Positions 8,303 to 17,644 of a stretch of 64,000 nt of DNA are shown in pieces; the stretch's first letter is position 1, and every line of letters starts with the position of its first letter. The notes beneath the pieces were generated by a model. It ran no database searches. It saw only the letters and a list, made by a program, of their open reading frames with translations, and was not told where the DNA came from. The DNA comes from Micromonospora sediminimaris. GTDB lineage: Bacteria > Actinomycetota > Actinomycetes > Mycobacteriales > Micromonosporaceae. The position numbers were made by a program, and so were the translations under genes. The stretch spans positions 186,001 to 250,000 of the forward strand of contig FOLJ01000007.1 of the NCBI GenBank assembly GCA_900112325.1. Direction: 5' to 3'.

Positions 8303-9484
8303 ATGATTTTCCGTAACCGGGCTGCCGCGTACCTGGGTGCCGGTGCCGCCGGTGTCCTCGCGGCCGGCAGCTTCGCCGCGCCGGCTCTGGCGGACGACAC
8401 CGCGGATCTCGCCATCAAGGCGACCGGCACCACCATCGCGGTCGGCGCACCGGGCAAGGACGCCAGCGTCTCGCTGCTCAACAAGAGCAAGGTCGACGCC
8501 AAGAACGTGCTCGTCGCCCTCGACATCAGCAAGCTGAAGACCGACCTCGTCGACATCGACGAGAGCGGCTGCAACCCGCGCGAGGACGGCTGGATCCTCT
8601 GTGGCATCGAGGGTGACACCATCCGTGCCGGCGAGGACGTCGACTGGTTCTTCCCGTTGACCCGCAAGGGCGCCGAGGTCGGCTCGGCCGGCTCCATCAC
8701 CGCGGTGATCCTGCACGGCGGCCCGGACCCGGACGAGTCCGACAACGCCGTGACCGTGGACGTCAAGGTCGAGGGCACCGGGCCGGACCTGACCGTCGTC
8801 GCCGACGACGTCCGCAAGGCCGTCAAGGTCGAGGGTGGCACGATCACCGAGGTCGGCGACCTGTACGCGGGCAACACCGGTCAGCTGATCTACGGTGCCT
8901 TCAACCAGGGTGACCAGGCTGCCAGGGGTCTCCGCATCGAGGTGCAGCTGCCCAAGGGCGCGACCTTCGCGGAGAAGGAGCCGGACTGCACCTACAACGC
9001 CGCGATGACCTCGCTGACCTGCGAGTACACCAAGGCTGTCCTCATCCCGACCGCGCAGGACAAGGACGGTGACGACCTCTACTCCGGTGCTCGCTTCTAC
9101 AACCTGGTGACGGTCGCCGACGGTGTGAAGCCGAGCAGCCTGACCGGCGGCAAGGTCACCATCGAATCGCTGGGCGCGCAGGAGGCCCCCAGCGCCCTCC
9201 GGACCGCCGCCACCTCGGCTCTGCCGGAGAACGCCACCGGCGTCGCGGGCAACGATGTCGACCCGAGCGACAACACCGACGACTTCGCGGTGGTCGTGGC
9301 CGCCAAGGGCGGCACCGGTGGTGGCGACGGTGACGGCCCCGGTCTGCCGGTCACCGGTGTGCAGGTCGGCCTGATCGGTGGCGTCGGCGCGGCCGTGCTG
9401 GCCGCCGGTGTGGCCATGTTCCTGGTTTCCCGCCGTCGCCGGGTGGTCCTGGTGACCCCGGGTGACGAGAAGACGAACGCCTGA
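8303..9484 (+). CDS. LPVTG cell-wall-anchored surface protein
   Basis: 393-aa exported protein. Signal peptide about 1-30, cleaved after APALA. A long beta-rich, Asp/Lys/Gly-rich ectodomain follows, then a Gly-rich spacer. The C-terminal sorting signal is LPVTG (348-352), a hydrophobic segment (354-376) and a basic RRRR stop. The cytosolic tail after RRRR is 13 residues, longer than in classical sortase substrates but seen in actinobacteria. The ectodomain resembles DUF11/conserved-repeat-like adhesin modules only in general composition; I do not recognise a family. No sortase gene is in the window. A ribosome binding site (GGGGGAGA) precedes the ATG. Confidence 0.85.
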   Translation: MIFRNRAAAYLGAGAAGVLAAGSFAAPALADDTADLAIKATGTTIAVGAPGKDASVSLLNKSKVDAKNVLVALDISKLKTDLVDIDESGCNPREDGWILCGIEGDTIRAGEDVDWFFPLTRKGAEVGSAGSITAVILHGGPDPDESDNAVTVDVKVEGTGPDLTVVADDVRKAVKVEGGTITEVGDLYAGNTGQLIYGAFNQGDQAARGLRIEVQLPKGATFAEKEPDCTYNAAMTSLTCEYTKAVLIPTAQDKDGDDLYSGARFYNLVTVADGVKPSSLTGGKVTIESLGAQEAPSALRTAATSALPENATGVAGNDVDPSDNTDDFAVVVAAKGGTGGGDGDGPGLPVTGVQVGLIGGVGAAVLAAGVAMFLVSRRRRVVLVTPGDEKTNA

Positions 9485-9530
9485 GGTTCGTCCTCTATCG
9501 GCCCGCGCGGGCCGTTCACATAACGCACGG

Positions 9531-9568
9531 CAGTGAGGGCGGGATGGGTGACCATCCCGCCCTCACTG
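9531..9568 (+). terminator. Strong hairpin terminator after the LPVTG gene
   Basis: Perfect 17-bp inverted repeat (9531-9547 and 9552-9568) with a 4-nt GTGA loop. No T-run follows, as is common in high-GC actinobacteria. Ends the surface-protein transcript before menG. Confidence 0.85.
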
Positions 9569-9621
9569 TGTCGCCTCGACCCTGTCCGGGGCACCGGCGG
9601 CCGGGCTGGCAGAGTGGAGGG

Positions 9622-10332
9622 GTGAGCCGTACCCCGCAGGGCCAGCGCGCCAGTCTGGACAAGCAGCCGCACGAGGTCGCCGCGATGTTCGACGGTGTCG
9701 CGGCCCGTTACGACCTGACCAACACCGTCCTGTCGTTCGGTCAGGACCGGTTCTGGCGACGGGCCACCCGCGCCGCGCTCGACCTGCGACCGGGCGACCG
9801 GGTGCTGGACGTGGGCGCGGGCACCGGTGTCTCCACCGAGGAACTCGCCCAGTCCGGGGCGTACGCGGTCGGGGCGGACCTGTCCCTCGGCATGCTGTAC
9901 GCCGGCAAGCGCACCCGCCCGCAGGTGCCGTTGCTGGCCGGAGATGCGCTGCGGCTGCCCTTCGCCGACGCCAGCTTCGACGCGGTGACCATCTCCTTCG
10001 CCCTGCGCAACGTCAACGACACCGACGCCGCGCTGGCTGAGCTGGCCCGGGTGACCCGTCCGGGCGGCCGGCTGGTGATCTGCGAGTTCAGCACCCCGGT
10101 CAATCCCGCGTTCCGCACCGTGTACCTGTCGTACCTGATGCGTTCCCTGCCGGCCGTGGCCCGGACGGTCTCCAGCAACCCTGACGCGTACGTCTATCTT
10201 GCCGAGTCGATCCGGGCCTGGCCGGACCAGCCGGCGCTGGCGGCGCGGGTGGCCGCCGCGGGCTGGGGCCGGGTGGCGTGGCGCAACCTGACCGGCGGCG
10301 TGGTGGCCCTGCACCGCGCGGTCCGGACGTGA
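9622..10332 (+). CDS. menG: Demethylmenaquinone methyltransferase MenG (UbiE/COQ5 family)
   Basis: 236-aa class I SAM-dependent methyltransferase that C-methylates demethylmenaquinone in the last step of menaquinone synthesis. SAM motif [10 protein letters not shown] is at about 61-69. [21 protein letters not shown] and [12 protein letters not shown] are UbiE/MenG signatures. The start chosen is GTG 9622, preceded by GTGGAGGG; the in-frame ATG at 9544 lies inside the terminator hairpin. Lies between mqnC and nuo, consistent with a menaquinone/respiration cluster. Confidence 0.93.
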   Translation: MSRTPQGQRASLDKQPHEVAAMFDGVAARYDLTNTVLSFGQDRFWRRATRAALDLRPGDRVLDVGAGTGVSTEELAQSGAYAVGADLSLGMLYAGKRTRPQVPLLAGDALRLPFADASFDAVTISFALRNVNDTDAALAELARVTRPGGRLVICEFSTPVNPAFRTVYLSYLMRSLPAVARTVSSNPDAYVYLAESIRAWPDQPALAARVAAAGWGRVAWRNLTGGVVALHRAVRT

Positions 10333-10386
10333 GCGCGACTTACCCTGTGCCTATCGCGCGAGGGTAATACCGCCATTTAGGGAAAT

Positions 10387-10405
10387 AAGGCGATTATGTC
10401 GCCTT
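10387..10405 (+). terminator. Short hairpin after menG
   Basis: 7-bp inverted repeat AAGGCGA / TCGCCTT with a 5-nt loop, followed by TT. Located 54 nt after the menG stop. A short stem, so a moderate-confidence terminator. Confidence 0.5.
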
Positions 10406-10425
10406 TGCGGCTTAGGCTGGCCGAC

Positions 10426-10635
10426 ATGACGGATCCGAAGAATGTGGCCATAGGAGATGCCGCGGAGCTGGTCGAGCAGCTCAGGGGCCTGGCCGGAGCG
10501 GATCCCGCCGACGTCCGCCAGGTGGTGACCGAGGTGCTCGCGGCCCTGGACCGGGCCGCCGGTGGCACCTTGCGTGAGCAACTGCCGGAGACCATCCGCG
10601 CCAGCCTGGACGGCGCCGCATCGGCGCGTCCCTGA
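10426..10635 (+). CDS. Small conserved-looking protein of unknown function
   Basis: 69-aa predicted soluble, acidic, helical protein (Ala/Leu/Asp/Glu-rich), beginning MTDPKNVAIGDAAELVEQL. No family recognised. The start is uncertain: an upstream in-frame ATG at 10396 falls inside the menG terminator hairpin, so the ATG at 10426 is preferred, but its ribosome binding site is weak. Codon bias with G/C in third positions supports a real gene. Sits between menG and the geranylgeranyl-reductase-family gene; no function can be inferred. Confidence 0.5.
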   Translation: MTDPKNVAIGDAAELVEQLRGLAGADPADVRQVVTEVLAALDRAAGGTLREQLPETIRASLDGAASARP

Positions 10636-10705
10636 GTGCTGCGCAGCGAGAGCTGACCGGCAGGAGCCCGCTCTGGTGACCGGGGCCCTTTCCTGCGTCC
10701 CACAG

Positions 10706-10721
10706 GTTAGGTCGACCTAAC
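10706..10721. promoter_or_regulatory. Perfect 16-bp palindrome, candidate operator
   Basis: GTTAGGTCGACCTAAC is fully self-complementary and lies 84 nt before the flavoprotein start. Its TTAGGT..ACCTAA arms resemble the outer arms of DtxR/IdeR boxes, but the centre differs and the length is shorter. It could equally be a TetR- or MarR-type operator. Confidence 0.5.
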
Positions 10722-10804
10722 AAGGCGAGCTTACGGTGTCGGTCATAGACTCGTCCCGGCTGGCTTGTGAAGCATTTCACGAGCAGGGCGGGGAGGAGGC
10801 GCTA

Positions 10805-12079
10805 ATGACCGCGGTGGAGAACGACGCCGACGTGATCGTCGTGGGCGCCGGTCCCGGTGGTTCGGCGACCGCGTACCACCTGGCTCGGCACGGCGTACGC
10901 GTGCTGCTGCTGGAGAAGACCGAGTTCCCCCGGGAGAAGGTCTGCGGCGACGGGCTGACCCCGCGTGCCGTGCGGCAGTTGATCCGGATGGGGGTGGACA
11001 CCTCCCCCGAGGCCGGCTGGCTGCACAACCGCGGCCTGCGAGTGATCGGCGGCGGCGTCCGGCTGGAACTGGACTGGCCGGATCTGGCCAGCTTCCCGAA
11101 CTACGGCCTGGTGCGCACCCGACTCGACTTCGACGACCTGCTCGCCCAGCGCGCGGTGTCGGCCGGTGCCAAGCTGCGTACCAGCGTGAACGTCATCGGC
11201 CCGGTGTTGGACGGCGACGGCCGGGTGATCGGGGTGCAGGGCGAGGACGGGCCGGACAAGGCACCCGTCACCTTCCACGCCCCGCTGGTGGTGGCCGCGG
11301 ACGGTGTCTCGGGCCGGTTCCCGCTCGCCCTCGGGCTGGCCAAGCGGGAGGACCGCCCGATCGGTGTCGCCGTCCGGCGCTACTACCGGTCCGAGGCCCG
11401 CCACGACGACGACTACCTGGAGTCCTGGCTGGAGTTGCGGGCCAAGGGCACCAACGAACTGCTGCCCGGGTACGGCTGGATCTTCGGCCTCGGTGACGGC
11501 CGGGTCAACGTGGGGCTCGGCATCCTCAACTCGTCCTCGGCGTTCGGCAAGACGAACTACCGGCGGCTGCTCACCGACTGGCTGGCCAACACGCCGCCGG
11601 AGTGGGGGATGACCGACGAGGTCAACGCCGAGGGTTCGATCCTCGGTGCCGCGCTGCCGATGGGGTTCAACCGGGTGCCGCACTACACCCGGGGGGTCAT
11701 GCTCGTCGGCGACTCGGGCGGCATGGTCAACCCGTTCAACGGCGAGGGCATCGCGTACGCGATGGAGTCCGGTGAACTGGCCGCGGAGGTCGCGGTCCAG
11801 GCGCTCGCCCGGCCGGCCGGTGCTGAGCGGGAGCGGGCCCTGATGGCGTACCCGCAGGAGCTGAAGACCCGGTTCGGCGGCTACTACCGGCTGGGCGGGG
11901 TCTTCGTGAAGCTGATCGGCCGTCCGGAGATCATGCGGGTGGCGACCAAGCACGGCATGCCCCATCCCACGCTGATGCGTTTCGTGCTCAAGCTGCTGGC
12001 CAACCTCACCGACCCGCGCGGCGGTGACGCAATGGACCGGGTGATCAATGCGATGACCCGGGTCGCGCCCGCCGTGTAG
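10805..12079 (+). CDS. Geranylgeranyl reductase family FAD oxidoreductase (MenJ-like)
   Basis: 424-aa flavoprotein with an N-terminal Rossmann dinucleotide motif GAGPGG (14-19), the substrate-region motif KVCGDGLTPRAV and the C-terminal FAD motif GDSGGMVNPFNGEGI. Members reduce isoprenoid double bonds. Given menG upstream and nuo downstream, a MenJ-type menaquinone side-chain reductase is the best inference, though archaeal-type lipid or other prenyl substrates are possible. Start at ATG 10805 with GGGGAGGAGG just upstream; the longer frame to 10736 is less likely. A 16-bp palindrome lies in its promoter region. Confidence 0.85.
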   Translation: MTAVENDADVIVVGAGPGGSATAYHLARHGVRVLLLEKTEFPREKVCGDGLTPRAVRQLIRMGVDTSPEAGWLHNRGLRVIGGGVRLELDWPDLASFPNYGLVRTRLDFDDLLAQRAVSAGAKLRTSVNVIGPVLDGDGRVIGVQGEDGPDKAPVTFHAPLVVAADGVSGRFPLALGLAKREDRPIGVAVRRYYRSEARHDDDYLESWLELRAKGTNELLPGYGWIFGLGDGRVNVGLGILNSSSAFGKTNYRRLLTDWLANTPPEWGMTDEVNAEGSILGAALPMGFNRVPHYTRGVMLVGDSGGMVNPFNGEGIAYAMESGELAAEVAVQALARPAGAERERALMAYPQELKTRFGGYYRLGGVFVKLIGRPEIMRVATKHGMPHPTLMRFVLKLLANLTDPRGGDAMDRVINAMTRVAPAV

Positions 12080-12099
12080 GGGCGCGGAGCAGGCAAGGT

Positions 12100-12127
12100 C
12101 CACCCCCGCCGAAGGGCGCGGGGTGGG
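12100..12127 (+). terminator. Imperfect hairpin before nuoA
   Basis: CCACCCCCGC and GCGGGGTGG form a stem with one bulged C and a loop of about 8 nt, 20 nt after the flavoprotein stop. Probably separates that transcript from the nuo operon, or attenuates readthrough. Confidence 0.5.
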
Positions 12128-12128
12128 A

Positions 12129-12144
12129 TGTGAATAGTGTGAAT
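12129..12144 (+). promoter_or_regulatory. Direct repeat TGTGAAT upstream of nuoA
   Basis: TGTGAAT occurs at 12129-12135 and 12138-12144, 9 nt apart start to start, and about 45 nt before nuoA. TGTGAA is a half-site of Rex operators known upstream of nuo in Streptomyces, but here the halves are direct rather than inverted, so Rex binding is only a suggestion. Confidence 0.3.
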
Positions 12145-12187
12145 TTCGCCAACCACCGAGGGCAGGGAAGGACGAGCAGGAGAAAAC

Positions 12188-12553
12188 ATGTCGCTCTCGC
12201 CTTACGTACCCATCATCGGGCTGTTCGCCCTCGCCGCGGGTTTCGCGCTGTTCTCGATAGCCGCCGCCCGGTTCGCCGGCCCCCACCGCTACAACAAGGC
12301 CAAGCTCGAAGCCTACGAGTGTGGCATCGAGCCTAGCCCGCAGCCGATCGGCGGTAGCCGGTTTCCGGTCAAGTTCTACCTGACGGCGATGCTCTTCATC
12401 GTCTTCGACGTGGAGATGATCTTCCTGTACCCGTGGGCTGTCTCCTTCGACATCCTGCCGGTCTTCGGGTTCGTCGCCATGTTGGTGTTCATCGGTGCCG
12501 TCTTCGTCGCGTACGCCTACGAGTGGCGACGCGGCGGCCTGGACTGGGACTGA
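12188..12553 (+). CDS. nuoA: NADH-quinone oxidoreductase subunit A
   Basis: 121-aa membrane subunit of complex I with three transmembrane helices. The conserved EAYECGIEP loop and the [23 protein letters not shown] stretch identify NuoA, which lies at the junction of peripheral and membrane arms near the quinone site. First gene of the 14-gene nuo operon. The ribosome binding site AGGAG precedes the ATG. nuoB follows after 13 nt. Confidence 0.97.
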   Translation: MSLSPYVPIIGLFALAAGFALFSIAAARFAGPHRYNKAKLEAYECGIEPSPQPIGGSRFPVKFYLTAMLFIVFDVEMIFLYPWAVSFDILPVFGFVAMLVFIGAVFVAYAYEWRRGGLDWD

Positions 12554-12566
12554 GGGAGGAACGGCT

Positions 12567-13244
12567 ATGGGTATCGAGGAGAAACTTCCCGCTGGCGTCC
12601 TGCTCACCTCGGTGGAGAAGCTGGTCAACTGGTCGCGCAAGTCGTCGGTCTGGGGCGCCACGTTCGGCCTGGCCTGCTGCGCGATCGAGATGATGGCCGC
12701 CGGTGGTCCGCACTACGACATGGGCCGGTGGGGCATGGAGGTCTTCCGGGCCTCGCCCCGGCAGGCCGACCTGATGATCGTCGCCGGCCGGGTCAGTCAG
12801 AAGATGGCCCCGGTGCTGCGCCAGATCTACGACCAGATGGCCGAGCCCCGCTGGGTGCTCTCCATGGGCGTCTGCGCCAGCAGCGGCGGCATGTTCAACA
12901 ACTACGCCATCGTGCAGGGCGTCGACCACGTCGTACCTGTCGACATGTACCTCCCGGGCTGTCCGCCCCGGCCGGAGATGCTCATCGACGCGATCCTCAA
13001 GCTGCGCGAGAAGATCGGCCACGAGCCGCTCGGTCCGAACGGTCGCAAGATGCTGGCGGCCCGCGAGGCGCGCGGTGACGTGCCGGTGGTGCCGTACGGC
13101 TCGATGCCGTCGTCGTACCGCAGCGACAAGGCCCGGCGGGCCGAGTGGACGAAGGCCGTCCGCGAGGGCCGCGAGGAGCAGCTGCGGATCGAGAACTGGA
13201 TGAAGGCCCAGAACCACCTCCACCCGTACGGGGGGATCAAGTGA
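12567..13244 (+). CDS. nuoB: NADH-quinone oxidoreductase subunit B
   Basis: 225-aa peripheral subunit carrying Fe-S cluster N2, the last electron carrier before quinone. The ligands are visible as the tandem pair LACCAIE (Cys37, Cys38), GVCASSGG and LPGCPPRPE. Start at ATG 12567 behind GGGAGGA; a longer in-frame start at 12495 would lie in nuoA. The C-terminal ~60 residues are a basic extension typical of actinobacterial NuoB. Overlaps nuoC by 4 nt. Confidence 0.97.
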   Translation: MGIEEKLPAGVLLTSVEKLVNWSRKSSVWGATFGLACCAIEMMAAGGPHYDMGRWGMEVFRASPRQADLMIVAGRVSQKMAPVLRQIYDQMAEPRWVLSMGVCASSGGMFNNYAIVQGVDHVVPVDMYLPGCPPRPEMLIDAILKLREKIGHEPLGPNGRKMLAAREARGDVPVVPYGSMPSSYRSDKARRAEWTKAVREGREEQLRIENWMKAQNHLHPYGGIK

Positions 13245-13972
13245 CTGACGACAAGCCCACCACCGGCGGTGTTCCGGTTCCGGTGCCGCCGGCCGGCGCG
13301 ACGAGTGGCGCCCCCGCCGAGTTCCCGCCGGCCGCACCCGCCGGCCGGGGCATGTTCGGCAACCAGGGCAGCGGCGACGTCTCCGGGTTCGGCGGACTGG
13401 TCCGGCAGCACCACACGGTCGAGGACTCACCGCGGCCGTACGGCGGCTACTTCGACGAGGTCCGGGACGCGCTGGAGGAGGCGTACCCGGCGTTCGGCGA
13501 GGCGATCGAGAAGGTCGTGGTCGACCGGGGCGAGCTGACCCTGCACATCCGCCCGGAGCGGATCGCCGAGGTCTGCCAGGTGATGCGGGACGATCCGGCG
13601 CTGCGTTTCGAGCTGTGCTCGTCGGTGTCCGGCGTGGACTACCTGGGTGCCGATGCCCGCCGGCTGCACGTCGTCTACCAGCTCACCTCGATGACCTACC
13701 GGCGGCGGGTCCGGCTGGAGGCCGCCGTCAGCGTCGAGGAGCCCCACCTGCCCAGCGTCACAGCCGTCTACCCGACCGCCGACTGGCAGGAGCGGGAGAC
13801 GTACGACATGTTCGGCGTCGTCTTCGACGGCCACCCGGCGCTGACCCGCATTCTCATGCCGGACGACTGGGAGGGTCACCCGCAGCGCAAGGACTACCCC
13901 CTCGGCGGCGTGCCCGTGGAGTACAAGGGTGCCGAGATCCCGCCGCCCGACAAGCGGAGGTCTTACCAATGA
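13241..13972 (+). CDS. nuoC: NADH-quinone oxidoreductase subunit C
   Basis: 243-aa 30-kDa-type subunit of the peripheral arm. The first ~65 residues are a Pro/Gly/Ala-rich extension. The core has [50 protein letters not shown] and KDYPLGG, the NuoC signature. Starts at GTG overlapping the nuoB stop, ends overlapping nuoD by 4 nt. NuoC and NuoD are separate genes here, unlike the fused NuoCD of enterobacteria. Confidence 0.96.
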   Translation: MTDDKPTTGGVPVPVPPAGATSGAPAEFPPAAPAGRGMFGNQGSGDVSGFGGLVRQHHTVEDSPRPYGGYFDEVRDALEEAYPAFGEAIEKVVVDRGELTLHIRPERIAEVCQVMRDDPALRFELCSSVSGVDYLGADARRLHVVYQLTSMTYRRRVRLEAAVSVEEPHLPSVTAVYPTADWQERETYDMFGVVFDGHPALTRILMPDDWEGHPQRKDYPLGGVPVEYKGAEIPPPDKRRSYQ

Positions 13973-15294
13973 CCACGTCGAACTACGCCACCGAGCGCGA
14001 GACGACCGAGGGCCGCGTCTTCACGGTCACCGGCGGGGACTGGGACGACGTCGTCTCCGGCGTCGACCCGATCAACGAGGGTCGGATCGTCGTCAACATG
14101 GGCCCCCAGCACCCGTCCACGCACGGTGTGCTCCGGTTGATCCTGGAGCTGGAGGGCGAGACGGTCCGGGAGGCCCGCTCGGTCGTCGGCTACCTGCACA
14201 CCGGCATCGAGAAGAACCTGGAGTACCGCAACTGGGTGCAGGGTTCGACCTTCGTGACCCGGATGGACTACCTCTCCCCGCTGTTCAACGAGACGGCGTA
14301 CTCGCTGGCCGTGGAGAAGCTGCTCGGCATCGAGGAGCAGATCACCGAGCGGGCCACCACCATCCGGGTGCTCATGATGGAGCTGAACCGGATCTCCTCG
14401 CACCTGGTCTGGCTGGCCACCACGGCGATGGAGCTGGGCGCGATCAACATGATGCTCTACGGCTTCCGGGAGCGCGAGTACATCCTGGAGATCTTCGAGC
14501 TGATCACTGGTCTGCGGATGAACCACGCGTACGTCCGGCCGGGCGGCGTCGCCCAGGACGTGCCGGACGAGGCGATCGTCAAGATCCGCGACTTCCTCAA
14601 GCTCATGCCGAAGCGGCTCAAGGAGTACGAGGACCTGCTCTCCGGGCAGCCGATCTGGCTGGAGCGGACGCAGAACGTCGCGGTGCTGGACGTGACCGGC
14701 TGTGTGGCGCTCGGCGTCACCGGGCCGGTGCTGCGCTCGGCTGGGCTGGCCTGGGACCTGCGCAAGACGATGCCGTACTGCGGCTACGAGACGTACGAGT
14801 TCGACGTGCCGACCCACTCCGACGGCGACGTGTGGGGCCGCTACCTGGTTCGGAACGCGGAGATCCGCGAGTCGCTCAAGCTGGTGGAGCAGGCGCTCGA
14901 CCGGCTCAAGCCGGGGCCGGTGATGGTGGCCGACAAGAAGATCGCCTGGCCGGCGCAGCTGGCCATCGGCGTCGACGGCATGGGCAACTCGCTGGAGCAC
15001 GTCGCGAAGATCATGGGCCAGTCGATGGAGTCCCTCATCCACCACTTCAAGCTGGTGACGGAGGGCTTCCGGGTGCCTCCGGGTCAGGTGTACGTCGGCG
15101 TCGAGTCGCCGCGCGGCGAGTTGGGCGTGCACGCGGTCTCCGACGGCGGGACCCGGCCGTACCGGGTGCACTACCGGGAGCCGAGCTTCGTCAACCTCCA
15201 GGCGCTGCCGGCGATGGCCGAAGGCGGCCTGATCGCCGACGTGATCGCCGGCGGCGCCTCGCTGGACCCCGTCATGGGAGGTTGTGACCGGTGA
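13969..15294 (+). CDS. nuoD: NADH-quinone oxidoreductase subunit D
   Basis: 441-aa 49-kDa-type subunit, which forms the quinone-binding pocket with NuoB. Recognisable: [15 protein letters not shown] near residue 45, [10 protein letters not shown], the RMDYLS and ESPRGELGV motifs, and the C-terminal [18 protein letters not shown] ending. The start is the ATG overlapping the nuoC stop by 4 nt; much longer frames extending upstream are inside nuoC. Confidence 0.97.
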   Translation: MTTSNYATERETTEGRVFTVTGGDWDDVVSGVDPINEGRIVVNMGPQHPSTHGVLRLILELEGETVREARSVVGYLHTGIEKNLEYRNWVQGSTFVTRMDYLSPLFNETAYSLAVEKLLGIEEQITERATTIRVLMMELNRISSHLVWLATTAMELGAINMMLYGFREREYILEIFELITGLRMNHAYVRPGGVAQDVPDEAIVKIRDFLKLMPKRLKEYEDLLSGQPIWLERTQNVAVLDVTGCVALGVTGPVLRSAGLAWDLRKTMPYCGYETYEFDVPTHSDGDVWGRYLVRNAEIRESLKLVEQALDRLKPGPVMVADKKIAWPAQLAIGVDGMGNSLEHVAKIMGQSMESLIHHFKLVTEGFRVPPGQVYVGVESPRGELGVHAVSDGGTRPYRVHYREPSFVNLQALPAMAEGGLIADVIAGGASLDPVMGGCDR

Positions 15295-16331
15295 CTGTCT
15301 TCACTGACGAGACGCGGACCAGGGCTCGGGAGATCATCGCCCGCTACCCGGCGGACCGGTCCCGCTCGGCCCTGCTGCCGCTGCTGCACCTCGTGCAGGC
15401 CGAGGAGGGTTACGTCTCCCCGGCCGGCGTGGCGTTCTGCGCCGAGGTGCTCGGCCTGAACAAGGCCCAGGTCGGCGCGGTGGCCAGCTTCTACACGATG
15501 TACAAGCGCCGCCCCACCGGTGACTGGCTGGTCAGCGTCTGTACCAACACCATGTGCAACGTGCTCGGTGGCCAGGAGGTCTACGACACGCTCACCGAGC
15601 ACCTGGGCGTCGGGCACGACGAGACCACCGCCGACGGCAAGATCACCCTGGAGCACGCCGAGTGCCTCGCCGCCTGCGACTACGGCCCGGTGATGACCGT
15701 CAACTACGACTTCTTCGACGGCGTCGACCCGCAGACCGCGGTCGGGGTGGTCGACGAGCTGCGCGCCGGTGGGCGGCCCACGCCGAGCCGGGGTGCCCGG
15801 CTGTGCACGTTGAAGGAGATGGCGGTCCAACTCGCCGGCTTCGCCGACGAGCGGGAGGGCGCCGTCGCCGACGGGGTGCCCGGCGAGCCGACCCTGCGCG
15901 GTCTGCGCCTGGCCCAGCAGCACGGCATCTCGGCACCGGGCTTCGACCCGAACACCCCGATCCGCAGCGGCAAGGCTGGCGACAAGCCCGCCCCGGCCAC
16001 CCCGGCGAAGGCCGCGCCGACCGGCAGCACCGCGCCCGACGTGCCGGCGCCGGACCGCAAGTCGCCGCAGGTGCGTACCGCCGAGACCCGGCAGCCGGAC
16101 GCGAAGACCGCGGTGCCGGACGCGCCCGGTACCAAGGTCCCCGTCGACGGGCAGCCGCCCGCGGCGGGCGACGCCCGGGCCGCGGAGGCGGCCGGTGCGG
16201 CGGCCAACAAGCCGGCGGGCGACGGCAAGCCGGCCGGTGACGACACCGGGGCGCAGGAGCGCAACCTCAGGGAAGCGGAGTCCACCGGCGACGGTCAGGA
16301 CACCGCGCACGACAAGGGGGCTCAGAAGTGA
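15291..16331 (+). CDS. nuoE: NADH-quinone oxidoreductase subunit E with long disordered C-terminal extension
   Basis: 346-aa 24-kDa-type subunit holding [2Fe-2S] cluster N1a. Ligands are Cys84 and Cys89 (CTNTMC), and Cys125 and Cys129 (CLAAC). The thioredoxin-like core ends by about residue 228. The remaining ~118 residues are Pro/Ala/Lys/Gly/Asp-rich, with no hydrophobic core or known domain, making the protein about 100 residues longer than typical actinobacterial NuoE. The extension stays in frame up to a 4-nt overlap with nuoF, so it is not a run-on error. Function of the tail unknown. Confidence 0.95.
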   Translation: MTVFTDETRTRAREIIARYPADRSRSALLPLLHLVQAEEGYVSPAGVAFCAEVLGLNKAQVGAVASFYTMYKRRPTGDWLVSVCTNTMCNVLGGQEVYDTLTEHLGVGHDETTADGKITLEHAECLAACDYGPVMTVNYDFFDGVDPQTAVGVVDELRAGGRPTPSRGARLCTLKEMAVQLAGFADEREGAVADGVPGEPTLRGLRLAQQHGISAPGFDPNTPIRSGKAGDKPAPATPAKAAPTGSTAPDVPAPDRKSPQVRTAETRQPDAKTAVPDAPGTKVPVDGQPPAAGDARAAEAAGAAANKPAGDGKPAGDDTGAQERNLREAESTGDGQDTAHDKGAQK

Positions 16332-17644
16332 CCACGCCTGCGCCGGAGACCCTGGCCAAGTTGACGCCCGTGCTCACCAAGCGCTGGCTGTCCCCGGACG
16401 CCTGGCGGCTCGACACCTACGAGAAGCTGGACGGCTACGCGGCGCTGCGTAAGGCGATCAAGGCGCACCCGGACGACCTGATCCAGTTGGTGAAGGACTC
16501 CGGGCTGCGCGGTCGCGGCGGCGCCGGCTTCCCCACCGGTCTCAAGTGGGGCTTCATCCCGCAGGGTGACGGCAAGCCGCACTACCTCGTGGTCAACGCC
16601 GACGAGGGTGAGCCCGGCACCTGCAAGGATCTGCCGCTGATGACCCACGACCCGCACTCGCTGGTCGAGGGGGTCATCATCGCCTCGTACGCGATCCGGG
16701 CCAACCGGGCCTACATCTACATCCGGGGCGAGGCGGTGCACGCCGCCCGCCGGCTGCGCAACGCGGTGAACGAGGCGTACGCCAAGGGATACCTGGGCCG
16801 CGACATCCTCGGCTCCGGCTTCGACCTGGACCTGGTGGTCCACTCGGGTGCCGGCGCGTACATCTGCGGGGAGGAGACGGCGCTGCTGGACTCCCTGGAG
16901 GGCTTCCGTGGTCAGCCCCGGTTGCGTCCGCCGTTCCCGGCCACCCACGGGTTGTACGCCAGCCCCACCGTGGTCAACAACGTGGGCACCATCGCCAGCG
17001 TGCCGTACATCGTGCTGGGCGGCGCGGACTGGTGGAAGTCGATGGGCACCGAGAAGTCGGCCGGCCCGATGATCTACTCCCTCTCCGGCCGGATCGCCAA
17101 CCCCGGCCAGTACGAGTGCGGCCTCGGCATCACCCTGCGCGAGCTGATCGAGCTGGCCGGCGGGATGCAGCCGGGCCACAACCTGAAGTTCTGGACGCCG
17201 GGCGGATCGTCGACGCCGCTGCTCACCGCCGAGCATCTGGACGTGCCGCTGGACTTCGAGGGGGTGGCCGCCGCCGGCTCGATCCTCGGCACCACGGCCA
17301 CGCAGATCTTCTCCGACCAGGACTGCCCGGTCTACGCGACCTACCGGTGGCTGGAGTTCTACCACCACGAGTCGTGCGGCAAGTGCACCCCGTGCCGGGA
17401 GGGCAACTACTGGATGGTCCGGGTCTACCGGCGCATCCTGGCCGGCCAGGGCACTCAGGACGACCTGGACACCCTGCTCGACACCTGTGACAACATCCTC
17501 GGCCGCTCGTTCTGCGGCCTGGGTGACGGTGCCACCAGCCCGGTGACCTCGTCGCTGAAGTACTTCAAGCAGGACTACCTCGACTACATCGAGGGACGGA
17601 CCGCGCCGAAGTTGTCCGACAAGCAGTTGGTGGGAGCCCACTAA
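16328..17644 (+). CDS. nuoF: NADH-quinone oxidoreductase subunit F
   Basis: 438-aa 51-kDa-type subunit where NADH is oxidised. NADH/FMN region: [16 protein letters not shown], with the FMN stretch [11 protein letters not shown]. The [4Fe-4S] N3 ligands lie in [10 protein letters not shown], with a further Cys in the downstream SFCGLGDG segment. Start GTG overlaps nuoE; the stop overlaps nuoG by a single base (TAATG). Confidence 0.97.
   Translation: MTTPAPETLAKLTPVLTKRWLSPDAWRLDTYEKLDGYAALRKAIKAHPDDLIQLVKDSGLRGRGGAGFPTGLKWGFIPQGDGKPHYLVVNADEGEPGTCKDLPLMTHDPHSLVEGVIIASYAIRANRAYIYIRGEAVHAARRLRNAVNEAYAKGYLGRDILGSGFDLDLVVHSGAGAYICGEETALLDSLEGFRGQPRLRPPFPATHGLYASPTVVNNVGTIASVPYIVLGGADWWKSMGTEKSAGPMIYSLSGRIANPGQYECGLGITLRELIELAGGMQPGHNLKFWTPGGSSTPLLTAEHLDVPLDFEGVAAAGSILGTTATQIFSDQDCPVYATYRWLEFYHHESCGKCTPCREGNYWMVRVYRRILAGQGTQDDLDTLLDTCDNILGRSFCGLGDGATSPVTSSLKYFKQDYLDYIEGRTAPKLSDKQLVGAH

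Noticed and set aside
10396..10425. Upstream start for the small ORF after menG
   Set aside because: The start codon falls inside a hairpin likely to terminate menG.
13615..13968. N-terminal extension of NuoD
   Set aside because: It reads through nuoC in another frame; the ATG overlapping the nuoC stop is the normal start.
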